Part shown: positions 44,969 through 54,398 of the stretch, one piece after another
Layout: every line of letters starts with the position of its first letter
How positions within the stretch are numbered: the first letter of the stretch is position 1
Assembly: GCA_001874335.1 (NCBI GenBank)
Contig: MPDE01000001.1
Location: 1-64,000, forward strand
Reading direction: 5' to 3'
Length of the DNA: 64,000 nucleotides
Source of the DNA: Bacteroidetes bacterium MedPE-SWsnd-G2
GTDB taxonomy: Bacteria; Bacteroidota; Bacteroidia; Flavobacteriales; Flavobacteriaceae
Notes under the pieces: generated by a model
What the model was told of the DNA's origin: nothing
Databases searched by the model: none
What the model saw: the letters and a program-made list of their open reading frames with translations, nothing else
Position numbers and translations under genes: made by a program

Positions 44969-46339
44969 TTATTCCATTGTTTGTAAAATTAATTTAATGT
45001 CTTCTTCGGTAGTGTCTGGATTAATAAAACAGAATCTTGAAACGGTTTCAAATTCGTTACCGTTTTTCCATTTTGTTGGAGTCACTAAGGCAAACCCTTT
45101 GGCGTGATTCTCGTAGGTCCAATGCGTATAATCTTCAGGCTTCCACCCTATTCTTCTATACAATACACAAGACAAACTTGGATCTCTAACCAGTTCTACA
45201 TTTGGATGCTCTGTAATTAACTTCCCTGCTATTTGAGCTAATTCTAATCCGCGTTCTACAGCTTCCTTATATCTATCTGTACCATGAGTAGCTAAGGAGA
45301 ACCACAACGGTAACCCTCTAACTCTTCTGGTTAATTGTATTTGGTAATCGGTAGGGTTAAATCCGTGAGCCCCTTCATCCTTAAAAATGTCTAAATATGA
45401 ACCCTGTTGTGAATGGGCATTTTTAGCCAATTCTGGATTTTTATAAATTACAGCTCCACAATCATAAGGTGAAAACATCCATTTATGTGGGTCTATTGTA
45501 ATACTATCAGAACGTTCAATCCCGTTAAACAAATGTCTTACCGAATCTGCTGCTAACGCTCCTCCACCGTAAGCTGCATCAACATGAAACCATAAGTTTT
45601 CAGCCTCACATATATCAGCAATACTATCTAATTCATCTATTATCCCCGCATTAGTAGTTCCTCCTGTTGCCACAACAGCAAATAATCTTTTGCGTTCTGA
45701 CTCTGGTAAGGCATCAATAGTTTTTTTTAATTCTTTACCATGAAGTACATCTTCTGTATCAACAAGTAATACATCTACATCAATCACTTTTGCCATTGCT
45801 TTAATAGAAGAATGCGCACCAATTGAAGTGATTATTAATCCCTTTTCTCTCTTAAACTCATCATTTAATCTCCAGTTTTCACGTGCTGTTACCATAGCAG
45901 ATAAATTTGCAGCTGTACCTCCACTTGTAAAAACACCAAAGGCTCCTTCAGGTAAACCTGTTAAAGACACAATCCATTTCATCGCTTCGTTTTCACAGAA
46001 AATCCCACCTGCACCTTCCATCCAATAAGCGCCATGAATACTTGAAGCCGAAGTCACCAAATCAAACATAATTGCTGCTCGAGTTGGAGACGCTGGTACA
46101 AAGGCTAAATTACGTGGATGATCTACGGGAACGTTGGCATTCATTAAATGCTCCTTCCATAGGTTAAAGGCATACTCTCCACCAACACCTTCTGGTGTCA
46201 CTGTTTCTCCTACAAGTTGTTTTAATTCTGAAGCTTTTCTTGGTTTTCCAATTTGACGTTGTGTTGCAGAAATACGATCTATAGCATATTTCATCACATC
46301 TAAAGTCATGTCGACTAATTCAATATCAATTTTGTGCAT
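44969..46339 (-). CDS. PLP-dependent decarboxylase (group II amino-acid decarboxylase family)
   Basis: 456 aa, fold type I. The PLP lysine is in TIDPHKWMFSPYDCGAV; upstream are the phosphate-binding VFTSGGTAANLSAM, and VDAAYGGGAL with the PLP-stacking/ring-nitrogen Asp. It belongs with aromatic-L-amino-acid, glutamate, diaminobutyrate and aspartate decarboxylases; annotation transfer to a specific substrate would be unsafe. Its start lies within the last 14 bp of bshC, so the two are translated together. Confidence 0.87.
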   Translation of the reverse strand: MHKIDIELVDMTLDVMKYAIDRISATQRQIGKPRKASELKQLVGETVTPEGVGGEYAFNLWKEHLMNANVPVDHPRNLAFVPASPTRAAIMFDLVTSASSIHGAYWMEGAGGIFCENEAMKWIVSLTGLPEGAFGVFTSGGTAANLSAMVTARENWRLNDEFKREKGLIITSIGAHSSIKAMAKVIDVDVLLVDTEDVLHGKELKKTIDALPESERKRLFAVVATGGTTNAGIIDELDSIADICEAENLWFHVDAAYGGGALAADSVRHLFNGIERSDSITIDPHKWMFSPYDCGAVIYKNPELAKNAHSQQGSYLDIFKDEGAHGFNPTDYQIQLTRRVRGLPLWFSLATHGTDRYKEAVERGLELAQIAGKLITEHPNVELVRDPSLSCVLYRRIGWKPEDYTHWTYENHAKGFALVTPTKWKNGNEFETVSRFCFINPDTTEEDIKLILQTME

Positions 46340-47948
46340 CTTGGTCCAAATTTAGTATTAAAAACTCCCCCTTTAATGGATGCAAATTTAACACTAACTG
46401 TTGGATTAATTGTTGTCCGTATTCAACATAAAATTCAGAAAAATTGCATTGTCGCTCTTGAAGACTAAAATTGGGGAATAAATTGTTTTGAAGCTCTTTA
46501 ACTCGATCTAAGCTTTCAGCCATTTTTTTCTTCTCGGCTTTTAGCAACCTTTTTTCCAGGTGCTCTAATCCCTTTATTTGTTTTCGCTCTTGTGCAGCCA
46601 CTGCTCCAACAAACGAAGCATCTGTTTTTTTGGCCACTTCATACATTTCTTTGAACTGCGAGACCAGCGTTTCTTTTTGAGAAGAAAAATCGATGTTAAG
46701 GTCGGAACGTCGTTTAGTTATGTCTTCTACCAAGTCGTTTTGTTTCAAAAACAAATCTCCACTACATAACTCTAGTTTGGATAATTTTTCATCTTGTTTA
46801 TTTGAAATAAGCAAAACTGAATTTCTAAGTAATAATATTGGAAATGGAATATTAAACGATTCAAAATTAGATTTTAACTGAAACCAGTATGCCAATTCAC
46901 CGCCACCACCTATATAACAAAGGTTAGGCAGAATCATTTCTTGATAAAGGGGTCTCAAAATTACATTGGGACTAAATCGTTCTGGGTAATTATTCACTTC
47001 CTCTAACAGCTGATCTTTATCCCATGAAATATCTGTATTGTTAACTTGAAACACACCATCGGTTTCTATAATACGTTCTCTTAAATTTTCATTTAAGTAA
47101 AACAGATTTATTTCTCTTGGGTTGACTTGAATTTTATAATTACCATGGTTTATGGCTGTTATTTTATCATTAGTTTTTACAACATTTTGATAAGACGTTT
47201 GATCAAATAATTCGGAAATCACAAAAGGCTTAAACAACTCTTTTAGTGCTTTATCATGACCGTCAACAATTACCAATCCGTAGTCCGAAAAAAGCTCATT
47301 CACCAAATACCTCATTGCCTGAGCTAAATTTTCTTGAGTAGTATATGCCGTTGTAAACAGCGTTTTCAAATAGTCTGCATTGTTTCCTTGTCCCAATACC
47401 GACTGAAACACTTTTGAAACATCATCCAAACCATCTAATTTAAAATCTCCTACAGCACCAGACAATTGACTATTCCATTGTATTTTTTGACCTTTATATT
47501 TAAAAAAATTAATCTCTTCAAAATCATGATCTTCTGTTGCCATCCAATATATCGGGACAAAATTGTAATCAGGATATTGCAGCTTTAACTCTTTACATAG
47601 GTTTAAAGTAGAAACAATTTTATATAGAAAATACAGAGGCCCAGTAAACAAATTTAACTGATGACCAGTAGTAATTGTAAAGGTTTTATCTGAATCTAAA
47701 AGGGATATGTTTTTAGATGTACTTTCAGAAACATTTATAGATTTATACTGATTATGTAACGCCTTTACCAAAACATCTCTTTGTTCTCGAGAATACGTTG
47801 CTTTCTTTTCTTCGATTTGAGATTTGAAATTTTCAGTTTTTGGAAACCTATTATAAAGTGACTTTAATTCAGGATGTTCATCTAAATAATCACAAATAAA
47901 ATTAGAAAAGTAATTGGTATCTCTAAAGGGAATACATTCTGTTGGCAT
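46326..47948 (-). CDS. bshC: Bacillithiol synthesis enzyme BshC (putative cysteine ligase)
   Basis: Last step of bacillithiol formation, adding cysteine to GlcN-malate. Start at 47948 (M-P-T-E); the six-residue extension to 47966 is unlikely. In 540 aa: the GHQLNLFTGPLYFLYKI region (Rossmann core), YWMATEDHDFEEIN with its HxGH-like His residues, GGGGELAYWFQLK, and a C-terminal coiled coil (about 420-500). Full length. BshA and BshB are not in the window. Overlaps the PLP decarboxylase gene by 14 bp. Confidence 0.93.
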   Translation of the reverse strand: MPTECIPFRDTNYFSNFICDYLDEHPELKSLYNRFPKTENFKSQIEEKKATYSREQRDVLVKALHNQYKSINVSESTSKNISLLDSDKTFTITTGHQLNLFTGPLYFLYKIVSTLNLCKELKLQYPDYNFVPIYWMATEDHDFEEINFFKYKGQKIQWNSQLSGAVGDFKLDGLDDVSKVFQSVLGQGNNADYLKTLFTTAYTTQENLAQAMRYLVNELFSDYGLVIVDGHDKALKELFKPFVISELFDQTSYQNVVKTNDKITAINHGNYKIQVNPREINLFYLNENLRERIIETDGVFQVNNTDISWDKDQLLEEVNNYPERFSPNVILRPLYQEMILPNLCYIGGGGELAYWFQLKSNFESFNIPFPILLLRNSVLLISNKQDEKLSKLELCSGDLFLKQNDLVEDITKRRSDLNIDFSSQKETLVSQFKEMYEVAKKTDASFVGAVAAQERKQIKGLEHLEKRLLKAEKKKMAESLDRVKELQNNLFPNFSLQERQCNFSEFYVEYGQQLIQQLVLNLHPLKGEFLILNLDQDAQN

Positions 47949-48118
47949 AGTATAAATTGAATTCAAATGTAAATATAAAGTACTTTAAGGAAATTGATAT
48001 TTTTCAGTTGGTTAAAAAAAACCAAAATTAGCACCAAATAGCTCCAAACCATTACCTAAAGTTTTATTCTATTTAATTAATTAACTTAGTACATCAATTA
48101 GAAATTCCTTACAATCAT

Positions 48119-50611
48119 ATGCATCAAATGTTTAAACACTTTGTTATTAGCTGTCAAGTACTACTAATTTGCACAGTAGGTTTTGCCCAAACCATTAGTT
48201 CTCCTTCTAAATTTTTGGGTTATGAAATTGGAGATAGATTTACTCGTCATCACCGTGTAGTTGATTACTTTGAATTATTGGCAAAAGAAGCGCCAGACCG
48301 ATTAAAGCTCGAGTACTATGGTACTACTAATGAAGGAAGGCCTTTAGTTTTAGCCTATGTCACTTCGTCCCAAAACATGAACAATTTAGAGGCGATAAGA
48401 ACATCTAATTTAGGTCAGGCTGGAATAGGAAATTCGCTAAATTCAAACGAAAAAGCTATAGTTTGGCTCAGCTATAATGTCCATGGAAACGAAGCCTCAA
48501 GTAGTGAAGCTTCTATGAGTACTGTATACGCACTTTTAACAAAAGATAAAGCGTATTTAGAAAATACTGTGGTAATAATTGACCCCTGTATTAACCCTGA
48601 TGGTAGAGATCGCTATGTTAACTGGTTTAATGAAACAGCCAGTGTTCCTTATGACATCAGTCAACAGGCAAGTGAACACCAAGAACCTTGGCCTGGAGGC
48701 AGACCTAATCATTACCTTTTCGATTTAAATAGGGATTGGGCTTGGGCTACACAAATAGAATCTTCTTCACGATTAAAAGTTTACAATAAATGGCTCCCTC
48801 ACATTCATGTAGATTTTCATGAACAAGGCATAAATGACCCTTATTATTTTGCTCCAGCCGCCGAACCTTTCCACGAAGTAATTACCGATTGGCAACGTGA
48901 TTTTCAAACAGAAATTGGTAAAAATCATGCTAAATATTTTGACCAAAATGGATGGTTATATTTTACTGGAGAAATTTTCGATTTATTCTACCCAAGCTAT
49001 GGAGACACCTATCCAACATTTATGGGCGCCATTGGCATGACCTACGAGCAAGCTGGCCATGGAAGAGCCGGATTAGGAATTTTAAATGATGAAGGACTAA
49101 TACTTACTTTAAAAGACAGAGCTTTACATCACACAACAACTGGGCTTTCAACCGTTGAAGTGGCTTCACAAAACGCAACAGCATTGAATAGAGAGTTTAA
49201 AAAATTCTTTGCCACTAAAAATTACAAATACAATAGCTATGTATTAAAAGGAAAAGCGGATCAAATAAGCGCACTGACCCAATTATTAGACAAACATGAA
49301 ATAACCTATGGTTATGCTGAAAATGGAAAAGTTTCAGGCTACCATTATAGCACCGCTAAATCAGGAGGTTTCACCACAACCTCTAATGACTTGGTTGTGA
49401 ATTTAAATCAACCCAAATCAAACATGGTAAAAGTGCTTTTTGAACCAAAAAGCAAATTATCAGACTCTTTAACTTACGACATCTCAGCTTGGAGTTTACC
49501 TTACGCTTACGGATTAGATGCTATTGCAAGCACAACAAAAGTGAACAGTTCTGCCAAAATGTTGGTCACAAGTAATTCACAAATTGATAAAAATGCTGTC
49601 GCTTATACTATGGAATGGCAATCGTTAGAAGATGCTAAATTCCTATCACAATTAATTCAGAATAAAATAAAAGTTAGATTTTCAAGTAAAGCATTCACCA
49701 CATCCGCTCCTGAAAAAAACTTTAAGGCTGGAGCATTGATTATTTATCGTGGTGACAACAGTTCTCATAAAAGTTTTGACAAAACCGTTGTGAATATAGC
49801 AAATGCAAACCAAAGACAACTAACAGCTGTAAAATCTGGTTTTTCAAAAAACGGACCTGATTTTGGATCGGGATCGGTGTCTTTAATTAATACACCTAAA
49901 ATTGCAGTATTATCAGGAAAAGGCACATACTCTCTAAACTATGGTGAAATATGGCACTTTTTTGAACAGCAATTACACTATCCACTAACGAGCATAAATG
50001 CTGAAAATTTTGGGTATATCAAATTATCAGATTTTAATGTCTTGATTTTGCCTTCTGGAAATTACAGATCACATTTTGATGATAGCGGGTTTAAAAAATT
50101 AAAAGAGTGGATTTCTAACGGTGGAAAAGTAATTGCCATTGAAAATGCAATGAATTCATTTGCGAACAAAAGTGAATTTGATTTAAAACGAATAAGTTCA
50201 AACGGAAAAGAACCTAATAAGTTGGCTCCTTATGACTCCAGAGAACGTGATTATATTACCAATGTTATTATAGGAGCCATTTTTGAAACTCATTTGGACA
50301 CAACACACCCCTTAGCATTTGGTTACAACAAAAACTACTTTTCTTTAAAGGTTAACGACTCGGGATACCAGTTATTAAATTCAGGATTCAATGTCGGGCA
50401 TATTGGTGATCAACCTAAAGTTATGGCAGGATTTGCGGGACATAATGCTCTTAAAAACCTAAACAATTCTATGATTTTAGGAGAAGAGCAATTTGGCAAT
50501 GGTCGACTAATTTATTTTGTTGACAATCCCTTATTTAGAAGTTTTTGGGAAAATGGAAAACTCTTAATGGCTAATGCAATATTTTTAACTCACACTAATT
50601 CTTTAGATTAA
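48119..50611 (+). CDS. Secreted M14 family zinc carboxypeptidase, multidomain
   Basis: 830 aa with a signal peptide (residues 1-23, ending GFAQ). Zinc ligands of the M14 domain are visible: H122 and E125 in NVHGNEAS, and H234 in HVDFHEQG; DLNRDW (202-207) gives the substrate-binding Arg, and a catalytic Glu is likely in MTYEQAGHG. The domain covers about 30-350. The remaining 480 residues have no clear motif but include a Rossmann-like glutamine-amidotransferase-type fold around FNVLILPSGNYR (about 640-720), a layout seen in large M14-like peptidases of Bacteroidota. It is followed by the DUF3124 gene after 6 bp. Confidence 0.88.
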   Translation: MHQMFKHFVISCQVLLICTVGFAQTISSPSKFLGYEIGDRFTRHHRVVDYFELLAKEAPDRLKLEYYGTTNEGRPLVLAYVTSSQNMNNLEAIRTSNLGQAGIGNSLNSNEKAIVWLSYNVHGNEASSSEASMSTVYALLTKDKAYLENTVVIIDPCINPDGRDRYVNWFNETASVPYDISQQASEHQEPWPGGRPNHYLFDLNRDWAWATQIESSSRLKVYNKWLPHIHVDFHEQGINDPYYFAPAAEPFHEVITDWQRDFQTEIGKNHAKYFDQNGWLYFTGEIFDLFYPSYGDTYPTFMGAIGMTYEQAGHGRAGLGILNDEGLILTLKDRALHHTTTGLSTVEVASQNATALNREFKKFFATKNYKYNSYVLKGKADQISALTQLLDKHEITYGYAENGKVSGYHYSTAKSGGFTTTSNDLVVNLNQPKSNMVKVLFEPKSKLSDSLTYDISAWSLPYAYGLDAIASTTKVNSSAKMLVTSNSQIDKNAVAYTMEWQSLEDAKFLSQLIQNKIKVRFSSKAFTTSAPEKNFKAGALIIYRGDNSSHKSFDKTVVNIANANQRQLTAVKSGFSKNGPDFGSGSVSLINTPKIAVLSGKGTYSLNYGEIWHFFEQQLHYPLTSINAENFGYIKLSDFNVLILPSGNYRSHFDDSGFKKLKEWISNGGKVIAIENAMNSFANKSEFDLKRISSNGKEPNKLAPYDSRERDYITNVIIGAIFETHLDTTHPLAFGYNKNYFSLKVNDSGYQLLNSGFNVGHIGDQPKVMAGFAGHNALKNLNNSMILGEEQFGNGRLIYFVDNPLFRSFWENGKLLMANAIFLTHTNSLD

Positions 50612-50617
50612 AACATC

Positions 50618-51148
50618 ATGACAGTGAAAAATTATAGATTTTCAGCTTTAGGATTATGCCTATTAGTCTGCACATTCATGTTTAACTGTGAGAATAATAA
50701 AGGATCAAAGACCTTTGAGCCTATTAGTTGGGAAGAAAGGAACGCTGTCATACCTACTGACAGCACAACTATCCATGGCGAAACATATCTCTCTGTTTAT
50801 TCTGAAATATATAGTTTAACCGATTTAAGAACTCACGCTTTAACGGCAACTGTTAGTTTAAGAAACGTAAGTCAGACAGAGACCATTGTTATTGAAGGTG
50901 CTAATTATTATAACACCAATGGCGATTTAACCCGGGAATATGTAAAGACTCCCATTTACATTAAACCTATGGAAACTCTTGAAATTGTGATTGCTGAAAA
51001 TGACATTGAAGGCGGAACCGGTGGTAATTTTATGTTTGATTGGTATACACCTAAAAATTGTCCGGAGCCATTATTTGAAGCTATAATGATTTCAACAACA
51101 GGCCAACAAGGTATTTCGTTTACATCTGTTGGCCATCGTATAAAATAA
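50618..51148 (+). CDS. DUF3124 family protein, probably a lipoprotein
   Basis: 176 aa. The N-terminus (LGLCLLVCTFMFNC, 11-24) is a signal sequence with a possible lipidated Cys24, though Asn before the Cys is an unusual lipobox. Residues 55-172 match DUF3124: VYSEIYSLTDLRTHALTATV (strands) and a GGTGGNFMFDWYT turn. The function of this domain is unknown. It stops 2 bp from the convergent rimO stop, with no terminator between. Confidence 0.8.
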   Translation: MTVKNYRFSALGLCLLVCTFMFNCENNKGSKTFEPISWEERNAVIPTDSTTIHGETYLSVYSEIYSLTDLRTHALTATVSLRNVSQTETIVIEGANYYNTNGDLTREYVKTPIYIKPMETLEIVIAENDIEGGTGGNFMFDWYTPKNCPEPLFEAIMISTTGQQGISFTSVGHRIK

Positions 51149-51150
51149 TA

Positions 51151-52458
51151 TTAAGCTGTAACTACTTTTGCATACAAATCGAAATCTGAAGCATCAGTAA
51201 TTAAAACTTTTACAAATTCTCCTGTTTTTAAATAGGTGTCAGTTGCACTAATAAGTACTTCGTTATCTACATCTGGAGAATCGTATTCTGTTCTTCCTAT
51301 AAAATAGTTACCTTCCTTTCTATCAATAATTATATTAAGTTCTTGTCCGATACGTGCTTGATTTAATTCCCAAGAAATTTGAGATTGAATTTCCATTATT
51401 TCGTTTGCACGTTCGATTTTTACGTCTTCAGGAACATCATCTTCTAAATTGTAAGCGTGTGTATTCTCTTCATGAGAGTAGGTAAAACAGCCCAATCTTT
51501 CGAAACGCATTTCCTGAACCCAAGATTTTAAATTCTGAAAATCTTCTTCAGTTTCTCCAGGATACCCAACAATTAAAGTTGTTCTAATCGTCATATCCGG
51601 AACATATGTTCTAAAATCTTGAATTAGCTTAGTGGTTTTAGCTTGAGTAGTACCACGTCTCATTGATTTTAAAATTGAATCTGAAATATGTTGTAAAGGG
51701 ATATCTAAATAATTACAAACTTTAGGCTCTCTATTCATAACGTCTAACACATCCATAGGGAACCCAGTAGGAAATGCATAATGTAATCTTATCCAATCAA
51801 TACCATCAACCTTAACCAAAGCTTCTAAAAGCTCAGCTAAGTTTCTTTTCTTGTACAAGTCTAATCCGTAGTAAGTTAAATCTTGAGCGATTAAGATAAG
51901 CTCTTTTACCCCTTTAGCGGCTAACTTTTCAGCCTCGACAACTAAGTCTTCAATAGGAGTTGACTTATGTTTTCCTCGCATTAACGGAATAGCACAAAAA
52001 CTGCAGGGCCTGTCACAACCTTCAGCAATTTTTAAATAAGCGTAATTTTTAGGCGTGGTAGTTAATCGTTCACCAATCAACTCATGTTTGTAATCAGCAC
52101 CTAATACTTTTAGCAATCCAGGTAATTCTGTCGTACCGAAATATTGATCTACATTAGGAATTTCTTTTACTAGGTCTGGTTTGTAGCGTTCACTTAAACA
52201 TCCAGTAACAAATACTTTATCAACAGCTCCTTCTTCCTTCTTTTTAACATACTCCAAAATGGTATTAACCGATTCTTCTTTAGCATTGTTAATAAATCCG
52301 CAAGTATTAATTACAACAACATTTCCTTCTTCTTCATGAACAACTTCTTTTCCGTTGGCTTTTAATTGCCCCATTAAAACTTCACTGTCATAAACATTTT
52401 TACTACAGCCAAGTGTTACCACATTGATTTTGTTCTTTTTAAGTGTCTTAGTACGCAT
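51151..52458 (-). CDS. rimO: Ribosomal protein S12 methylthiotransferase RimO
   Basis: Radical-SAM enzyme that methylthiolates an aspartate of ribosomal protein S12. Start at the ATG 52458; two upstream codons would require TTG. In 435 aa: the N-terminal domain VTLGCSKNVYDSEVLMG with cysteines at three sites (GCSKN, NTCGF, GCLSER) for one 4Fe-4S cluster, the radical-SAM CDRPCSFC motif for the second, and a C-terminal TRAM domain. A promoter with both boxes lies just upstream. Confidence 0.95.
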   Translation of the reverse strand: MRTKTLKKNKINVVTLGCSKNVYDSEVLMGQLKANGKEVVHEEEGNVVVINTCGFINNAKEESVNTILEYVKKKEEGAVDKVFVTGCLSERYKPDLVKEIPNVDQYFGTTELPGLLKVLGADYKHELIGERLTTTPKNYAYLKIAEGCDRPCSFCAIPLMRGKHKSTPIEDLVVEAEKLAAKGVKELILIAQDLTYYGLDLYKKRNLAELLEALVKVDGIDWIRLHYAFPTGFPMDVLDVMNREPKVCNYLDIPLQHISDSILKSMRRGTTQAKTTKLIQDFRTYVPDMTIRTTLIVGYPGETEEDFQNLKSWVQEMRFERLGCFTYSHEENTHAYNLEDDVPEDVKIERANEIMEIQSQISWELNQARIGQELNIIIDRKEGNYFIGRTEYDSPDVDNEVLISATDTYLKTGEFVKVLITDASDFDLYAKVVTA

Positions 52459-52475
52459 ATTCAAATTTTGAAATG

Positions 52476-52505
52476 CAAAGATACAACCTAATTTACACCT
52501 ACAAA
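52476..52505 (-). promoter_or_regulatory. Promoter of rimO
   Basis: Minus strand TTTG, 18-base spacer, TATCTTTG. Transcription would start about 14 bases before the ATG at 52458. Confidence 0.7.
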
Positions 52506-52566
52506 GAAATTACAATTGGTAATTAAGCCAATTCACATCTAAGAAAAGTGCTATCAGAAAAAACAA

Positions 52567-52597
52567 AAACCCCTAAGACATAACATCTTAGGGGTTT
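52567..52597 (-). terminator. Terminator after ftsY
   Basis: AAACCCCTAAGA and TCTTAGGGGTTT pair perfectly (12 bp) around a 7-base loop, then TTGTTT on the minus strand. Twenty bp past the ftsY stop. Confidence 0.9.
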
Positions 52598-52617
52598 ATT
52601 GTAAGTTATTATTAATT

Positions 52618-53571
52618 CTATTTAAAGAATGAATCTACAAATTCGTATTTATTAAAGACTTGAAGATCTTCAATCCCTTCACCTACTCCAATGTACTTCA
52701 CAGGGATTTGAAATTGGTCACTGATTCCAATTACAACGCCACCTTTGGCTGTACCATCTAATTTTGTAACCGCCAATGAGGTTACTTCTGTAGCAGCTGT
52801 AAATTGTTTTGCTTGTTCAAATGCGTTTTGACCAGTTGAGCCATCTAAAACCAATAACACATCATGAGGTGCATCATCAACAACCTTTTGCATGACGCGT
52901 TTAACCTTAGTCAACTCATTCATCAAGTTAATTTTATTATGCAATCTTCCCGCCGTATCAATAATTACAACATCGGCATTTTGAGTGACTGCACTTTGTA
53001 AGGTATCAAAAGCAACAGAAGCAGGATCACTACCCATTTCTTGTTTTACGATAGGAATATTCACTCGATTAGCCCAAACTTCTAATTGATCGATGGCCGC
53101 CGCTCTAAATGTATCTGCAGCACCTAATACCACATTAAGACCTTGCTTTTTAAACTGATATGCTAATTTACCAATGGTTGTTGTTTTACCAACGCCATTT
53201 ACTCCAACCACCATAATTACATGAGGTTTGTTTTCTTTAGGCACAGTAAACTCTGTATCCTCACCACTATTGGTTTCTGACAATAAGCCCGCTATTTCTT
53301 CACGTAATATTTTGTTAAGCTCAGAAGTACCAACATACTTATCTTGAGCCACGCGCGCTTCAATGCGATCGATTACTTTTAATGTAGTGTTAACACCGAC
53401 ATCACTGGTCACTAAAATCTCTTCTAAATTATCTAAAACATCATCATCAACTTTAGATTTCCCAGCTACAGCCTTATTTAGTTTAGAAAAAAATGAAGAT
53501 TTTGATTTCTCTAACCCTTTGTCTAAAGTTTCTTTTTTCTCAGAAGAAAATATTTTTTTAAAAAAGCTCAT
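52618..53571 (-). CDS. ftsY: Signal recognition particle receptor FtsY
   Basis: Docks SRP-ribosome complexes at the membrane. 317 aa. After a short charged N-terminus (SFFKKIFSSEKKE) come the NG domains: GVNGVGKTTTIGKLA (G1, about 124), DTFRAAAIDQL (G2), IIDTAGRLHNK (G3) and AVTKLDGTAKGG (G4). The acidic A domain of E. coli FtsY is missing, as in many Bacteroidota. It belongs to the rpmB-rpmG-DUF4295-ftsY group, but a hairpin terminator (53660-53688) separates it from the ribosomal genes. Confidence 0.96.
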   Translation of the reverse strand: MSFFKKIFSSEKKETLDKGLEKSKSSFFSKLNKAVAGKSKVDDDVLDNLEEILVTSDVGVNTTLKVIDRIEARVAQDKYVGTSELNKILREEIAGLLSETNSGEDTEFTVPKENKPHVIMVVGVNGVGKTTTIGKLAYQFKKQGLNVVLGAADTFRAAAIDQLEVWANRVNIPIVKQEMGSDPASVAFDTLQSAVTQNADVVIIDTAGRLHNKINLMNELTKVKRVMQKVVDDAPHDVLLVLDGSTGQNAFEQAKQFTAATEVTSLAVTKLDGTAKGGVVIGISDQFQIPVKYIGVGEGIEDLQVFNKYEFVDSFFK

Positions 53572-53659
53572 TAATCCATTAATTTACTACTAACAAGGCA
53601 ATTATCTTGCCTTTTTTATCACCTGATAATTTGTCAGTAATTCGTTCAAATATAGATAT

Positions 53660-53688
53660 AAAAAAACTGCTTTCAAATGAAAGCAGTT
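53660..53688 (-). terminator. Terminator after the DUF4295 gene
   Basis: AACTGCTTTC, loop ATTTG-like, GAAAGCAGTT, followed by TTTTTT on the minus strand: a 10-bp stem 24 bp past the stop. It closes the rpmB-rpmG-DUF4295 transcript. Confidence 0.9.
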
Positions 53689-53711
53689 GCAAATACATTT
53701 TAAAATGTACC

Positions 53712-53864
53712 TTATTTTTTCTTTAAAAAGTCATTAACTAAATCTGGTGCCATAACAGACTCAACAAAACTATAAGCTCCACTTTTTGGTGATTTCACCA
53801 TTTTGATAGCTTTAGTTAATCTTTTAGATCCAGATTGTAATGATGCTACTGATTTCTTTGCCAT
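53712..53864 (-). CDS. DUF4295 small basic protein, probable ribosomal protein bL38
   Basis: 50 aa, basic, beginning MAKKSVASLQSGSKRLTKAI and ending NDFLKKK. It is in frame and starts 8 bp after rpmG, third in a ribosomal-protein operon. DUF4295 is restricted to Bacteroidota; to my knowledge it was seen as an extra protein of the Flavobacterium ribosome and named bL38. Composition and operon support a ribosomal role. Confidence 0.9.
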   Translation of the reverse strand: MAKKSVASLQSGSKRLTKAIKMVKSPKSGAYSFVESVMAPDLVNDFLKKK

Positions 53865-53872
53865 GATTCAAA

Positions 53873-54055
53873 TTATTTAATTTCTTTATGAACTGTCATA
53901 CGCTTTAAGATTGGGTTAAATTTCTTAACCTCTAATCTATCTGGAGTATTCTTTTTATTCTTAGTTGTAATATATCTTGAAGTTCCTGGTTGTCCAGTAG
54001 CTTTGTGCTCTGTGCACTCTAAGATGACTTGTATTCTATTTCCTTTCTTTGCCAT
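53873..54055 (-). CDS. rpmG: 50S ribosomal protein L33 (zinc-free form)
   Basis: 60 aa: [14 protein letters not shown] start and [20 protein letters not shown] core, ending HKEIK. Only one Cys (C14) is present, so the two CxxC knuckles of the zinc-binding form are absent. It lies 27 bp after rpmB and 8 bp before the DUF4295 gene. Confidence 0.95.
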   Translation of the reverse strand: MAKKGNRIQVILECTEHKATGQPGTSRYITTKNKKNTPDRLEVKKFNPILKRMTVHKEIK

Positions 54056-54082
54056 TGTACGTATGTTTAACGCAGTGCGCTA

Positions 54083-54319
54083 TTATTTTAAAAATCCTTT
54101 AGATTTCGCTTCTTTGATTGCTGCAGAAATACCAATTTTATTAATTGTTTTTAATGCAGATGTAGAAACTTTTAAAGTTACCCATTTATCTTCTTCAGGA
54201 ATATAAAAACGCTTCTTGATTAAATTAGCATCAAATTTACGCTTAGTTTTATTCATAGCGTGGGATACGTTATTCCCAACCATCGCTTTTTTTCCAGTAA
54301 GTTCACAAACTCTTGACAT
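54083..54319 (-). CDS. rpmB: 50S ribosomal protein L28
   Basis: 78 aa, full length. It starts MSRVCELTGKKAMVGNNVSH and contains KRKFDANLIKKRFY and the KWVTLKVSTSALKTINKIG stretch typical of bL28. First gene of the rpmB-rpmG-DUF4295 unit with a good promoter upstream. Confidence 0.97.
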   Translation of the reverse strand: MSRVCELTGKKAMVGNNVSHAMNKTKRKFDANLIKKRFYIPEEDKWVTLKVSTSALKTINKIGISAAIKEAKSKGFLK

Positions 54320-54357
54320 TCTTTCTAACTTTATATATGTTATTTCAAAACAGGGTG

Positions 54358-54385
54358 CAAATTTAATAAAACTTTACATATTCAA
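54358..54385 (-). promoter_or_regulatory. Promoter of rpmB-rpmG-DUF4295
   Basis: Minus strand TTG, 17-base spacer, TAAATTTG. Transcription start would be about 35 bases before the ATG. Confidence 0.7.
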
Positions 54386-54398
54386 CAAACTAAAACAA

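Noticed and set aside
48119-51148. Calling the M14 / DUF3124 pair a defence or toxin system
   Set aside because: Both carry export signals and ordinary secreted-protein architecture; nothing points to defence.
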